Below are positions 44,608-54,876 of a DNA stretch of 64,000 bases, one piece after another. Below the pieces are notes generated by a model, which was not told the origin of the DNA, did no database searches, and saw only the letters and a program-made list of their open reading frames with translations. The DNA is from VFMC01 sp963791635 (GTDB lineage Bacteria; Actinomycetota; Acidimicrobiia; Acidimicrobiales; Ilumatobacteraceae): assembly GCA_963791635.1 (NCBI GenBank), contig CAWBTC010000005.1, positions 1,736,001 through 1,800,000 on the forward strand, written 5' to 3'. The translations under genes were made by a program, and so were the position numbers. Numbering within the stretch: the stretch's first letter is position 1; each line of letters starts with the position of its first letter.

Positions 44608-46657
44608 ATGACCGACGCCACCTCCCCCTCTCCGCCGAACGGTCGCCCACCCGCTCGCAGACACCCATCTCCTGCTCGGCATCGACACCGGTGGCACGTA
44701 CACCGACGCGGTCGTCTACGACGAACGCTCGCGCACGGTGGTGGCCAAGGCGAAGGCGCCCACCACCCATCACGACCTCAGCATCGGGATCAGCGCTGCG
44801 ATCGACCGGGCGCTCCATCAGGCCGGTGCGGAGCCAGGCCGGATCGAGCTCGTGTCGCTGTCGACCACGCTGGCCACCAACGCGCTCGTGGAGGGCAGCG
44901 GTCGGCCTGTGTGCGCGGTGATCATCGGCTTCGACGACGACGTGATCGAACGGGGCGGACTCCGCGAAGCGCTGGCGGGGGATCCGTCGATCCTGGTCGC
45001 AGGCGGCCACGACCCCCATGGTGGCGAACGATCACCGCTCGACCTCGACCTGCTCGAGGCCGAGGTGTCGACGGTTGCCGACCGCGTCGACGGGTTCGCC
45101 GTCATGGCGCAGTTCAGCGTGCGCAATCCGGCGCACGAGAAGGCCGCAGCCGAGCTGATCCGGCGGATGACGGGCAAGACGGTCACCGCCAGCCACGTGC
45201 TGTCGGCGCAGCTGAACGGACCCAAGCGCGCCGTGACCGCGATCCTCAATGCACGGCTGGTGCCGATCATCGATCGTCTCGTGGCCACCACCGAGCGGAC
45301 GCTCGACGAGCAAGGCGTGCACGCGCCCGTGATGGTGGTGCGCGGCGATGGCTCGCTGGTGTCGGCGGCGTTCGTGCGAGAACGGCCGATCGAGACGATC
45401 CTGTCGGGCCCGGCAGCGAGTCTCGTCGGTGCGGCGCACCTCACCGGGCTCGACGATGCGATCATCAGCGACATCGGCGGCACCACCACCGACATCGCCG
45501 TGCTCCGTCACGGCATCCCGCTCGTGAGCACGATGGGCGCCACGGTCGGTGGGCACCGCACGATGGTGGCCGCCGTGGCGATGCACACCCACGGCCTCGG
45601 TGGCGACAGCCACGTCCGTCATGACGATCGCGCTGCGGGGGCCGTGCTGCTGATCGGCCCTCGCCGGGTGATCCCCGTGGCGCTCGCGGCAGTGGAGCAC
45701 CCAGCCGTGGTGCACGCCGCACTCGACCATCAGTTGGCGGCCGATCCGCCGAGCGACCTCGACGGCGTGTTCGTCGTGGTCCTCGATCGCAATCGCACCG
45801 GCGAACTCGACACCACCGAGCGGCGCATCGTCGACATGGTCATGGCGGCCGCCGGGGAGATCACGACCGCTGCCACGGTGATGACATCGACGGCGCAGCG
45901 TCGCGTGACCGAGCGGCTCGTGCGTCGCGGCGTGTTGCAGCTCTCGTCGTTCACCCCGACCGACGCCAACCACGTGCTCGGTGGCCAGCACACCGGCGAT
46001 GTCGACGCAGCGCGCAAGACCGCCCGGCTGTTCGCCCGCCGTCGTGACCGACTGGGTCGTTCGATCGCCGAGGATGCCACGTCGATCTCGCGCCTCACGG
46101 TCGACACGCTCGTTCGCCGATCCGCCGAAGCAGTGCTCGCCGCGGCGTTCGATCACGACGGCCTCCCCGGCGACATGGTGCAGAGCCGTGGCGTGCAAGC
46201 GGCGCTCGATGGGCACACCGGTGTCAGTCGCCTCGCCGTGGGGCTCAGCACCCCGCTCGTCGGGCTGGGCGCATCGGCTGCCAGCTACTACCCAGCGGTC
46301 GCCGCCCTGTTGGGTACCACCCCCGAAGTCCCTCACGACGCCGACGTCGCCAATGCGATCGGCGCCGTGGTCGGTCGCGTGCGGATCTCCCACGACTGCA
46401 CCATCTCGGCCCCCCAGGTCGGCCAGTTCGTGGTGCATGCGGGCGACGCGCCGACGATGACCACGTCGTTGCGGGCGGCGCTCGACCACGCCACCGAGGT
46501 ACTGACAGCGCACGTGCGCGCCGACATGGATGCCGCGGGCGCCGGCGAGGTCGAACTGTCCACCGACTGGCGCGAGTCGACGGTGGAGGTGGGCGGCACC
46601 CCGATGTTCGTGGAGGGCCGCTTGCACGTGACCGGCAGCGCCCGTCCCCGACTCTGA
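44608..46657 (+). CDS. hyuA: N-methylhydantoinase A/acetone carboxylase-like (HyuA), possible frame break near the start
   Basis: An about 680-residue ATP-dependent hydrolase/carboxylase-type subunit. N-terminal actin-fold phosphate motif GIDTGGTYTDAVVYD, LSTTLATNALVEG, a second ATP motif ISDIGGTTTDIAVL (about residue 285), and late GLGASAASYYPAVAALLG. HyuA normally works with HyuB, which is not next to it. The open frame of the body has no start codon between 44612 and 44738, whereas ATG 44608 reads MTDATSPSP in another frame, so a one-base indel in the C-rich 44615-44640 stretch is likely. Confidence 0.82.
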
Positions 46658-46712
46658 CGGCCCAGCACGGCCAGCACGGCCAGCACGGCCCAGCACGGCG
46701 AGCACGGCCAAC
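46658..46712. repeat. 9/10-bp tandem repeat CGGCCAGCA, immediately after the hyuA stop
   Basis: Five complete units (10, 9, 9, 10, 9 bp) and a partial one, starting at the first base after the TGA at 46655-46657. Confidence 0.88.
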
Positions 46713-46819
46713 AGGTCGTTCCCGGTCGACCCGTTCCACCCTCGGGTGCGAACGACCTGGTGACAGATGTTTGTCAAGAAACTCTCAAGTCGTCGGGCGA
46801 CGAGGCCGATCTTTCGTAC

Positions 46820-47944
46820 ATGCGCCGCACGACGAAGACCTTCCGGGTCGCCCTCGCTTCGCTCTCGATCGCCGTTTCGATGGTGGGAGTGGGGGCGGTG
46901 TCGACCCCGGCCGCCGCCGGCCCTGCACCGACGACCGCCAGCGGCCGGTACGTGGTGAAGCAAGGCGACACGCTCTTCGGCATCGCCAAGAAGCTCGGCG
47001 TCACCCTCGATGCCCTGCTCGCCGCCAACCAGATGACCGTGACGAGCGTGATCCACCCCGGCATGACCCTGGCCGTTCCCGCAGGCGGCACGGCACCCCT
47101 CCAGACGACGACCAGCACCTCGAGCACGGGTGCCGCCACCACGTACGTGGTGCAACCGAACGACGCCCTGTTCAACATCGCCCGCACGTACGGCGTCAGC
47201 CTGAACGGTCTGCTCCAGGCGAACAAGCTCAAGATCGACAGCGTGGTGCTCCCGGGCCGCACGCTCACCATCCCGGCCGGAGGCAGGCTGGTCGTCTCCC
47301 CCACGCCAGCTGCCTCCGGCCAGGCAACCACCCCGCCGAACGCTGCCGCCCCGACCGGCAGCTACGTCGTCCAGGGCGGCGACAGCATCTTCGCCATCGC
47401 CGCCAAGCACGGCCTCAAGATGGGCCCGCTGATGAAGGCCAACGGCCTTTCCCTCGACAGCGTGGTGCTCCCGGGCCGCACGCTCACCATCCCGGCCGGA
47501 GGCACGCTGGTCGTCTCCCCCACGCCAGCTGCCTCCGGCCAGGCAACCACCTCCGGCGCAGTGTCGGCGAAGATCGGGACCGTCATCGCCTACGCCAAGG
47601 CTCAACTCGGCAAGCCGTGGGTGTTCGGCGCCGCAGGCCCTGACGCGTTCGACTGCTCAGGCCTGACGATGATGGCCTACAAGCAGGTCGGCGTGAGCCT
47701 CCCGCACTCGAGCATCATGCAGTCCACAAAAGGTGTGGCCGTCGAGTGGTTCACCCAGGACATCCAGGCCGGCGACCTGATCTTCATGGCCTCGACCAAC
47801 AAGCCCGGAGTGATCGGCCACGTCGGCATCGCGATCGACAGCAACCGCTGGATCCACTCACCGGAGAACGGTGATGTCGTGCGCCAGGGATTCATCCCCG
47901 CCGACAGCCGCCTGATCGCGGTGCGCCGCTACATCACCGACTGA
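46820..47944 (+). CDS. Secreted LysM - NlpC/P60 peptidoglycan endopeptidase
   Basis: A 374-residue cell-wall hydrolase. A signal peptide (RRTTKTFRVALASLS... to AAAG) is followed by three LysM domains starting at YVVKQGDTLFGIA, YVVQPNDALFNIA and YVVQGGDSIFAIA, which bind peptidoglycan. The NlpC/P60 catalytic domain has C279 (DAFDCSGL), H334 (GHVGIAI) and a later His/polar residue (RWIHSPE). It probably cuts stem peptides for division or growth. LysM2 and LysM3 share a 95-bp DNA segment (47236-47330 and 47455-47549) with about one mismatch, so the duplication or conversion is recent. ATG 46820 begins the signal peptide. Confidence 0.92.
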   Translation: MRRTTKTFRVALASLSIAVSMVGVGAVSTPAAAGPAPTTASGRYVVKQGDTLFGIAKKLGVTLDALLAANQMTVTSVIHPGMTLAVPAGGTAPLQTTTSTSSTGAATTYVVQPNDALFNIARTYGVSLNGLLQANKLKIDSVVLPGRTLTIPAGGRLVVSPTPAASGQATTPPNAAAPTGSYVVQGGDSIFAIAAKHGLKMGPLMKANGLSLDSVVLPGRTLTIPAGGTLVVSPTPAASGQATTSGAVSAKIGTVIAYAKAQLGKPWVFGAAGPDAFDCSGLTMMAYKQVGVSLPHSSIMQSTKGVAVEWFTQDIQAGDLIFMASTNKPGVIGHVGIAIDSNRWIHSPENGDVVRQGFIPADSRLIAVRRYITD

Positions 47945-48010
47945 ACTGCGATCGCGCGCGAACCGCAGATCACGCGTGCGAACCGCAGGACCCCTGCGCT
48001 GTGGATGGTC

Positions 48011-48550
48011 TCAGCGCAGACCGAGCTCCCGAGCGGCCACGTCGGCTGCCTCGGCGCCGAGCACCTGCCGAACGAGCAGCAGTCCTTCGATCTGTGCGAC
48101 CGTCGCCAGCGCACGCCGCCGCCTGATGTCCGCCGAGCTGCCCAGCGTGCGAGGTGTCAGCCACTCCACCCAGCCGGCCGCCATGGCCGCAGCGATCTCG
48201 TCGTAGGGCGATTGTCTGGCGCTCGCCAGGCCCACCATCTCGAAGTAGAGCGCGAACACGCGGTCGGCATCTCCTGTCGTCAACGCCGGCCACGCCCTCC
48301 GGAGCAGCTCCTGCTGGGAGCGGGGCTGCGACCCGAATGCCCGGTCGAGCAACTCCATCAGGTGTGCGCCGAGGGCCTCGGCCACGGCGAGCACGAGCGT
48401 CGGCTTCGTCGGGAAGTAGTAGACGACGGTGCGGTCGCTGATCCCGAGCCGCTCGCCCACCTTGCCGAAGGTGAGCGCCGCCATCCCGTGCTCGAGCGCG
48501 ACAGCAGTTGCGGCGCCGAGAATGTCCACGCGCGAGTGCCGGTAGCCCAT
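48011..48550 (-). CDS. TetR-family repressor
   Basis: A 179-residue regulator. N-terminal helix-turn-helix at residues 8-53 (ILGAATAVALEHGMAALTFGKVGERLGISDRTVVYYFPTK region), with the rest a helical ligand-binding domain. Start ATG 48550. It is 45 bp from the end of the 1036-residue fusion gene on the same strand, so it may be read through with that unit, and it may control it. Effector unknown. Confidence 0.88.
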   Translation of the reverse strand: MGYRHSRVDILGAATAVALEHGMAALTFGKVGERLGISDRTVVYYFPTKPTLVLAVAEALGAHLMELLDRAFGSQPRSQQELLRRAWPALTTGDADRVFALYFEMVGLASARQSPYDEIAAAMAAGWVEWLTPRTLGSSADIRRRRALATVAQIEGLLLVRQVLGAEAADVAARELGLR

Positions 48551-48594
48551 GGCCCTTGATCGTAACGAGGGCTTCAGTCACCGACCGGTGCCCC

Positions 48595-51500
48595 TCACCG
48601 GCGCTGTTCATCGGCGAGGACGACGTCGAGCTCGCCCAGCAGGATGTCGGCCTCGGCACGACCGAACACCAGAGGTGGCTTGATCTTCAACACGTTGTCG
48701 GCCGGCCCGTCGGTGGAGATCAGCACGCCACGGGCGCGCAGCCGTTCGGCCGCCTCGTTCGCAGCTGCGGTCGCCGGCTGCCGGGTCTCGCGGTCGACCA
48801 CGAGATCGACGCCGAGGTACATGCCCTCTCCACGCACGTCGCCGATCACCTGATGACGTTGCTGCAGCTCGCGCAAGCCGGCCTGGAGCTGGCCGCCGGT
48901 CGCGACAGCGCGAGCCATCAGCTCCTCCTGCTCGATCACGTCGAGCACGGCCATGCCGACCGCGCACGAGACGGGGTTTCCGCCGAAGGTGCTGAAGAAC
49001 TCCATCCCGTTGGCGAACGCCGCAGCGACCTCAGGTGTGGTCACCACCGCGGCGAGCGGATGGCCGTTGCCCATCGGTTTGCCCAAGGTGACGATGTCGG
49101 GCACCACGCCCTGCAGCTCGAACGCCCACATCGACCCGCCCACACGACCGAACCCCACCTGCACCTCGTCGGCGATGCAGAGCGCACCTGCGCTGCGGGC
49201 GTGCTCGTATGCGTTGCGCAGATACCCCTGTGGGAAGACAACCTGACCTCCGCACCCGGAGATGGACTCGGCGATGAACGCTGCCGGCCCGCGACGGTCG
49301 TGTTCGACGGCGCGGGTGATCGCCTCCCCCACCGACCCTGCATACGCGGCTCCGGCGGCCTCGTCGTACGAGCGGATCCGGCCCCGGTACGGATCGGGGA
49401 GCTCGACCAGCTGCACGTGCGGTTTCCGGCCGGTGCCACCCGCCCGGTTGAACTTGTAGGCACTGATCTCCACGAGGTCGTTGGTGTTGCCGTGATAGCC
49501 CCAGTCGACGGCTACCACGTCGTGACGACCGGAGATGGTGCGGGCCATCCGCAATGCAAGCTCATTGGCTTCGGAGCCCGAGTTCACGAAGTACACGACG
49601 CTCAGCGGATCGGGGAAGGTGGCGGCGAGGCGTTCGGCATAGTCGAGGATCGTGCGGTGGAGGTAGCGCGTGTTCGTGTTGAGCAGCGCTGCCTGACGAG
49701 CGAGTGCCTCGACGACGTGGGGGTGGGCGTGGCCCACGTGGCACACGTTGTTGACACAATCGAGGTGATGGCGGCCGGTGTGGTCGACGAGCCACGAGCC
49801 CGTGCCCCGAACGATGGTGAGCTTGCTCCGGTAGCTGGTGCTGAGCGACGGGCCGAGATCGACACGGCGGCGAGCGATCAGTTCGTCGGGTGCCTCGGCG
49901 TTGCTCCACGTCTCCGGGCCGAGCCGAAGCAACAGGTCGGCATCGGGCGCGATCTGGCGCCACACCGACATCCGGCTCGGTTCACCGGCACCTTCGAAGT
50001 TGCCGTCGGGACCGAGTTCGGGGTCGGCCATCAGGTCGGTGATGATCTGGACGTGCACGTGCGGCGCCCAGCCACCGTTCACCGTGTGATCGCCGACATG
50101 TGCGACCACCTCCCCGGCCGAGACCTGCTGCCCGGGGTGCACCATTGCGAGCGTGCGCCGCGAGAGATGGCCGTACAGCACGTAGAAGTGTCCTGCGTCG
50201 CCAGCCTCGTGACGGATGATCACCGTCGGGCCGTAGTCGAAGGGCATGTCGTTGTCGACGACGGTGACCACGGTGCCGGAAAGCATCGCGTGGACCGGTG
50301 TCTCCGATTCGACGAAGAGGTCGATGCCGAGGTGCACCGAACGGGCCTCGGGTGCGTCCGTGGTGAACTGGTCGCCGGCATAGCAGTTGCGGTCCTCGGC
50401 GTAGCGTCCGATCGCGACCGTGGCGTCAGCGGCCGCCATCTCCTGGCGCAGCCAGTCCCAGTACGCGATGGGATCGGAGGCGACCTGCATCCCGGGCGCC
50501 CCATCGGCGAGGCTGATCACGATCCGGCCCGCACGACGCAGGTCGTACGGCAGGGGCGACACCGGACGGCACGCAGGGCCGAGCAGCCACGCGACGATCG
50601 CGTCGTGTCGAGGTACCGCGCTCAGCCCAGCGGCATCGCGCGCCACGAAGTGGAGGAACTCGGGCCGCATCGACGTCAGCCGGCGCAGCAGCCGCAGGGC
50701 CGGCGCCTGGCTGATGGTGAGATACGCGTTGTCAGGGAACTCGAGCGCACGGTGCGAGGAGATGACGACGCTCATCGCCAGGCGCGCCGCGACGAGATCG
50801 AACAGCACGCACAGCTCGGCGTGCTCGAGCGGAGCCACGTCCGTGTAGGCGCCGATCATCCGCTTCGCCGTGGCCACCACATCGGGTACGTCCAGCAGCG
50901 CATAGGCGAGCGCGACGGCGAGTTCGTTCGCCCGGTTGCCGAACGTGGTGTCACCGAAGTCGATCAAGCCGCTGATGCGGCCATCTCCGTTGTCGCCGTC
51001 GTCGCCGTTGTCGCTGTTGTCGACGAGTACGTTGAAGTCGTTCGCATCACCGTGGAGCACCGACGCCGGGAGTTGATCGATCACCGGCAGCACCCGCTGT
51101 TCGTGGCGCACGAAGGCTCGCTCCACCACGGCACGATCATCGGGATCGATCACGTCGGCGAGCCACGGACGAACCGCTTGCGCATCGTCGAGGTTCCAGA
51201 GGAAGTTGCGTCGGTGCGCGGCCGGATGGCCGAATGAACGCAGGCCGGCCGACAGCTGGCCGATGCGCCGACCGAGGTCGCGCTCCAACGCCGGCGTGCG
51301 CTCCACGCCCGCCAAGGTGCTGCCAGGGAGATGACTCACGACCCGGACGTGGTGCATGCCCTGGGCGCTCGTCACGAGCGCGAACGGTGCCCCACCCGAG
51401 GTCGGCACCACCCGCGGCACGGGCAGATCGGGGGCGGTGCGCTCCAGGTGCTGCAACAACGCGAGTTGGAGATCGAGCACGCCGACGTCCTCTGCGGCGT

Positions 51501-51705
51501 TGGCCACCTTCAGCACGAACGCGCCCTGAGCACCGAACACTCGGGCGTTCTGATCGCGCTCGGACGCGAGGAGCGAAACGATGCCGTCGATCCCGTAGTG
51601 CTCGCGTGCGATCACCGCCAACTCGTCAAGGGTGAAGGCCGGAGCCGGCTGTCGGAAGACGTCGCGATCGATGGCGGTCACCCGCTCGTACCTCAGGCCG
51701 GCCAC
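48595..51705 (-). CDS. Three-domain fusion: aminoglycoside-phosphotransferase-like kinase, M23 (LytM) domain, class III aminotransferase
   Basis: An unbroken 1,036-residue protein. Residues 1-400 are an APH/choline-kinase-like domain with VLHGDANDFNVLVD (about 216) and LIDFGDTTFG (about 245). Residues about 440-600 contain an M23 peptidase fold with a partial HLGIDLFVE metal motif (about 460) and HVHVQ (about 554). Residues about 625-1036 are a PLP class III aminotransferase with HVGHAHP, VNSGSEANELAL, DEVQVGFGRVG and Lys in GKPMGNGHPLA. This rare layout is known from a few bacterial families, where the aminotransferase resembles phospho-amine lyases (e.g. ethanolamine-phosphate lyase). The kinase plus lyase suggests breakdown of an amino alcohol; that is inference. 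The DNGD loop (50988-51023) is encoded by a short repeat. Starts 6 bp after the hydratase stop. Confidence 0.88.
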   Translation of the reverse strand: MAGLRYERVTAIDRDVFRQPAPAFTLDELAVIAREHYGIDGIVSLLASERDQNARVFGAQGAFVLKVANAAEDVGVLDLQLALLQHLERTAPDLPVPRVVPTSGGAPFALVTSAQGMHHVRVVSHLPGSTLAGVERTPALERDLGRRIGQLSAGLRSFGHPAAHRRNFLWNLDDAQAVRPWLADVIDPDDRAVVERAFVRHEQRVLPVIDQLPASVLHGDANDFNVLVDNSDNGDDGDNGDGRISGLIDFGDTTFGNRANELAVALAYALLDVPDVVATAKRMIGAYTDVAPLEHAELCVLFDLVAARLAMSVVISSHRALEFPDNAYLTISQAPALRLLRRLTSMRPEFLHFVARDAAGLSAVPRHDAIVAWLLGPACRPVSPLPYDLRRAGRIVISLADGAPGMQVASDPIAYWDWLRQEMAAADATVAIGRYAEDRNCYAGDQFTTDAPEARSVHLGIDLFVESETPVHAMLSGTVVTVVDNDMPFDYGPTVIIRHEAGDAGHFYVLYGHLSRRTLAMVHPGQQVSAGEVVAHVGDHTVNGGWAPHVHVQIITDLMADPELGPDGNFEGAGEPSRMSVWRQIAPDADLLLRLGPETWSNAEAPDELIARRRVDLGPSLSTSYRSKLTIVRGTGSWLVDHTGRHHLDCVNNVCHVGHAHPHVVEALARQAALLNTNTRYLHRTILDYAERLAATFPDPLSVVYFVNSGSEANELALRMARTISGRHDVVAVDWGYHGNTNDLVEISAYKFNRAGGTGRKPHVQLVELPDPYRGRIRSYDEAAGAAYAGSVGEAITRAVEHDRRGPAAFIAESISGCGGQVVFPQGYLRNAYEHARSAGALCIADEVQVGFGRVGGSMWAFELQGVVPDIVTLGKPMGNGHPLAAVVTTPEVAAAFANGMEFFSTFGGNPVSCAVGMAVLDVIEQEELMARAVATGGQLQAGLRELQQRHQVIGDVRGEGMYLGVDLVVDRETRQPATAAANEAAERLRARGVLISTDGPADNVLKIKPPLVFGRAEADILLGELDVVLADEQRR

Positions 51706-51711
51706 GCTGAG

Positions 51712-52509
51712 TCAGCGGCCGGTGAAGTTGGCCGGGCGGCGCTCGAGGAACGACGCGACACCCTCGCGGTGGTCGTCGCTCTTGAAGCACGCCGCCATGG
51801 CCGCAGTGTGACGTTCCATGTGCTCGCCCACCGGAGCGGTGAGCCCCTGATGCACGAGGCTCTTGATCAGGCCGAGGCTGTGCGGTGAACCGGACGCGAT
51901 CGTGTGAGCAAGGTCCATCGTCTTTCGCATCAGATGGTCGCTCAGCACCACCTCGGTCACGTAGCCGAGGCGAATCGCTTCGTCGGCATCGATCATGGCC
52001 CCGGTGTAGAGCAGCCGAAGTGCTGGCTGCAGCCCGATGATGCGTGGCAGCAGCCACGTGCCGGCACCGGTGTCGGGCACCAGGCCGCGGTGCACGAAGT
52101 TCCACGCAAAGCGAGCGTTGGGGCTGGCAAGACGGATGTCGCACTGCGAAGTGAACTCCGCGCCCATGCCCACGGCCGGACCATCGATCGCGCAGATCGT
52201 CGGCTTGCGTGCCTGGGCGATCGGCCACCACTTGTGCCGTTCCTCGGCCGAGCCGCGCAGACCGCGGGTCTCGCCAGGAATCGTCGCGAGGTCGGCGAGA
52301 TCGGTGCCGGCGCAGAAGGCGCCGGCCACTCCGGTCACCACGATCACGACCGTCTCCGGATCTTCGTCGGCTCTGCCCACCGTCTCGATGAACTGGCCGA
52401 GCATCGCGTACGTCATCGCATTGCGCTTCTCGGGCCGATCGATCGTGACGACCCCCACCTTGCCCTCGCGGTGGTAGCGGATGAGCTCGCGTGCAGCAGC
52501 CTCGGTCAT
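51712..52509 (-). CDS. Enoyl-CoA hydratase/isomerase
   Basis: A 265-residue crotonase-fold enzyme. IDRPEKRNAM near residue 24, oxyanion-hole segments CAGTDLADL (about 66) and IDGPAVGMGAEF (about 107), and GYVTEVV. The usual pair of catalytic glutamates is not both obvious, so isomerase or another crotonase reaction is possible. Only 6 bp separates it from the three-domain fusion, so they form one transcript. It starts 87 bp from the MMPL gene's 3' end. Confidence 0.85.
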   Translation of the reverse strand: MTEAAARELIRYHREGKVGVVTIDRPEKRNAMTYAMLGQFIETVGRADEDPETVVIVVTGVAGAFCAGTDLADLATIPGETRGLRGSAEERHKWWPIAQARKPTICAIDGPAVGMGAEFTSQCDIRLASPNARFAWNFVHRGLVPDTGAGTWLLPRIIGLQPALRLLYTGAMIDADEAIRLGYVTEVVLSDHLMRKTMDLAHTIASGSPHSLGLIKSLVHQGLTAPVGEHMERHTAAMAACFKSDDHREGVASFLERRPANFTGR

Positions 52510-52596
52510 GAGTCCGACGGTAGTCCCAGCCGTCGGAGCACCACCCAGACGAACGACCGGTCCGGACCGCTCGGAGCACCGAACGGGCGTCTCACG

Positions 52597-54773
52597 TCAG
52601 TGACTGAAGTTCACATGGGGAAGGATCTTCTGGAGCCACTTCGGGGCGTACCAGTTCTTCTCACCCAGCAGGGCCATGGTCGCCGGGACCAGCATCACTC
52701 GGACGACGGTGGCATCGAGCAGGACCGCCACCGCCAGGGTGAGGCCGAGTTCGGTCGGCGGGATCGGACCGGTCACGCCGAAGGCGATGAACACGATGAT
52801 CATGATGATCGCTGCATTGGTGATCGGCCGGCCGGTGCGGGCGATGCCCTCACCGATCGCACGATGGGTGTCGCCGGTGGCCTGGTAGCGCTCCTTGATC
52901 GCGGCGAGCAGGAACAGCTGGTAGTCCATCGACAAGCCGAACAGCAGGGCGAAGAAGAACAACGGAGCCCATGCGTCGACGAACCCCTGGTGCTCGAGGC
53001 CGATCAGACCGGCCCCGTAGCCATGCTGGAACACCAGGGTGGCGAAGCCGAAGGCAGCGCCGACGGTGAGGAGGTTCATCAGGATCGAGAACGTGGCGAT
53101 GACGACGCTTCGGAACACGACGAGCAGCAGCAGGAACGCCACGATCAGGATGATCGCGATGGCGTAGGGAGCTCGATCGACGAGCACCTGCGTGAGGTCG
53201 TGGTTCTGACCTGCCGGCCCGCCGACGAGGGCGTTCGGCACTGTGGTGTCGAGCTGACCACGCAGGGCTTCGACCATGTCGGCCGTGGCCGACTCGTCGA
53301 TCTGGGTGCCGGGCGTGACACGAACCACGACACGACCGGTGTCGGCCGGTGGGGCGACGATGCGTGCATCGACGACGTTCGCTGTGGTCATGGCGACACC
53401 GATCACCTGTTGCGCGTCGGCCGCGTCGACCGTCACGTAGGCGGGGCCGGCTGCACCGGGACCGAACGACTCCACGACCATGTCGTAGCCGTCCCGGCTG
53501 GTGCGGCCCGGATCGACGACGCGGGCGCCGGGCATGCCGAGCTTCATCCCGAACGCCGGAGCAGCCAGCGCACCGAGCAGCACGAGACCGATGGTCAAGG
53601 TGCGACCCGGACGACGCAGCGCGGCGCCGGTCCACTTCGCCCAACGACCTTCGGCAACGATGTCGGGATCCTTCTCGCCGCGTGTGACGAGCACCTTGTC
53701 GCCCATCGCGATCAGCACTGCCGGCAGCAGGGTGAGCGCCGCCAGCGCAACGGCGATGACGGAGATGATCATGCCGAGCGCCATCGTCTGGAAGACCATG
53801 ACGGGCACCAGGAACACGGCGGCGAGCGACAGCACCACGGTCAACGCCGAGAGGAACACAGCCTTGCCGGAGGTGGACATGGCGTTCTCGATCGCCTTGA
53901 TCGCGTCCTTGCCCTCGACGCGTTCCTCGCGGTAGCGGGAGACGATGAACAGGCTGTAGTCGATGCCGACCGCGAGGCCGATCATCATCGAGAAGTTCAT
54001 CGACCACACCGAGATCGGCGAGACCAGGCTGAGCAGGTGCAGCGAGGCGAACCCGGTCGCGATCCCGGCGATCGCCAGGATCAGCGGGATGCCTGCGGCG
54101 ATCAACGCTCCGAAGGCGACGAACAGCATGATCAACGTCGGCAGACCGGAGAGCAACTCGGCCTTGTGCAGCGCTTCTTCGTTCATCTTGTTGAAGTCCG
54201 CCCACACCGGCCATTCGCCGGTGACCGCAACGGTGGCCCCATCGGCGACGGTGAGACCGCTGACGAAGGTGCCGAGCTCACCTGCAACCTCCGGCCGCTC
54301 CTTGTCCTCGCCGACCAACTGCTCCACCGGCACCAGTGCCGTCTTGCCGTCCTCCGAGATCATCCCGGCTTCGGGCGGCATCGAGAGCGGATCGGCGACC
54401 GACACCACCTGTGGCCCGTCAGCCAGGTCGGCAACGAGTGCTTGCAGACCGGCCGGGTCGTCCGCGATCGGCGTGACTCCTGTCGGTACACGACGATCGG
54501 GTTCTCGGCGCCCAACGCCGGGAAGTCGGAGCGCAGTTCCTTGCGCACCTCTTCGGCGACCGAGCCCTTCGCGTCCCACCCTGCGCCGGACAGCGCCTTG
54601 GTGAGGGTGATCGCCAGCGGAGCGGCGGCCAGCGTGACCACGATCCACACGAGGATCACCGCCTTGCGATGGCGTGCCATCGACGCGGCAAGTCGCGAGA
54701 ACAACGCTCGCTCATCGGGGTCGTGCGACGGCTCGTGTTCGACGGGCAACGTCGTCTCGGTGACTGTGCTCAC
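52597..54773 (-). CDS. MMPL/RND-type exporter, one frame break
   Basis: A membrane transporter of about 725 residues. Two sets of helices with two large extracytoplasmic loops: N-terminal helix (RKAVILVWIVVTLAAAPLAI), then the repeated core motifs GIDYSLFIVSRYREE and MDYQLFLLAAIKERYQ (proton-relay regions), DKVLVTRGEKDPDIV linker, and a closing LLGEKNWYAPKWL. MMPL proteins export lipids or drugs. The frame changes at about 54480 (after VVYRQ). GTG 54773 is the start, with GAGGAG upstream. The promoter carries a CsoR/CstR-type palindrome, suggesting control shared with the sulfur operon at 0-3 kb or with a related repressor. Confidence 0.85.
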
Positions 54774-54808
54774 GGTGTCGGCTCCTCGGGTCCAGCAGGG
54801 ATGTCTCC

Positions 54809-54837
54809 ACTATACCCCTATGGGTATCAGATGTACA
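54809..54837 (-). promoter_or_regulatory. Promoter with CsoR/CstR-type operator for the MMPL exporter
   Basis: On the minus strand: -35 TGTACA (54832-54837), 17-bp spacer, -10 TATAGT (54809-54814). The palindrome ATACCC-N4-GGGTAT lies at 54812-54827, again over the spacer and -10, exactly as at 352-380. A second GGGGTAT half-site stands at 54843-54849. The start codon lies 35 bp downstream of the -10, so this mRNA is not leaderless. Confidence 0.65.
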
Positions 54838-54876
54838 CCTCAGGGGTATCGGTTGGCGGCTGCAACGCTCGTACGG

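Noticed and set aside
45032..47605. An 857-codon minus-strand open frame opposite hyuA and the LysM gene
   Set aside because: Antisense of two recognised genes; protein-like only by low stop frequency.
48508..51237. A 909-codon plus-strand open frame opposite the three-domain fusion
   Set aside because: Antisense of a protein with three intact domains.
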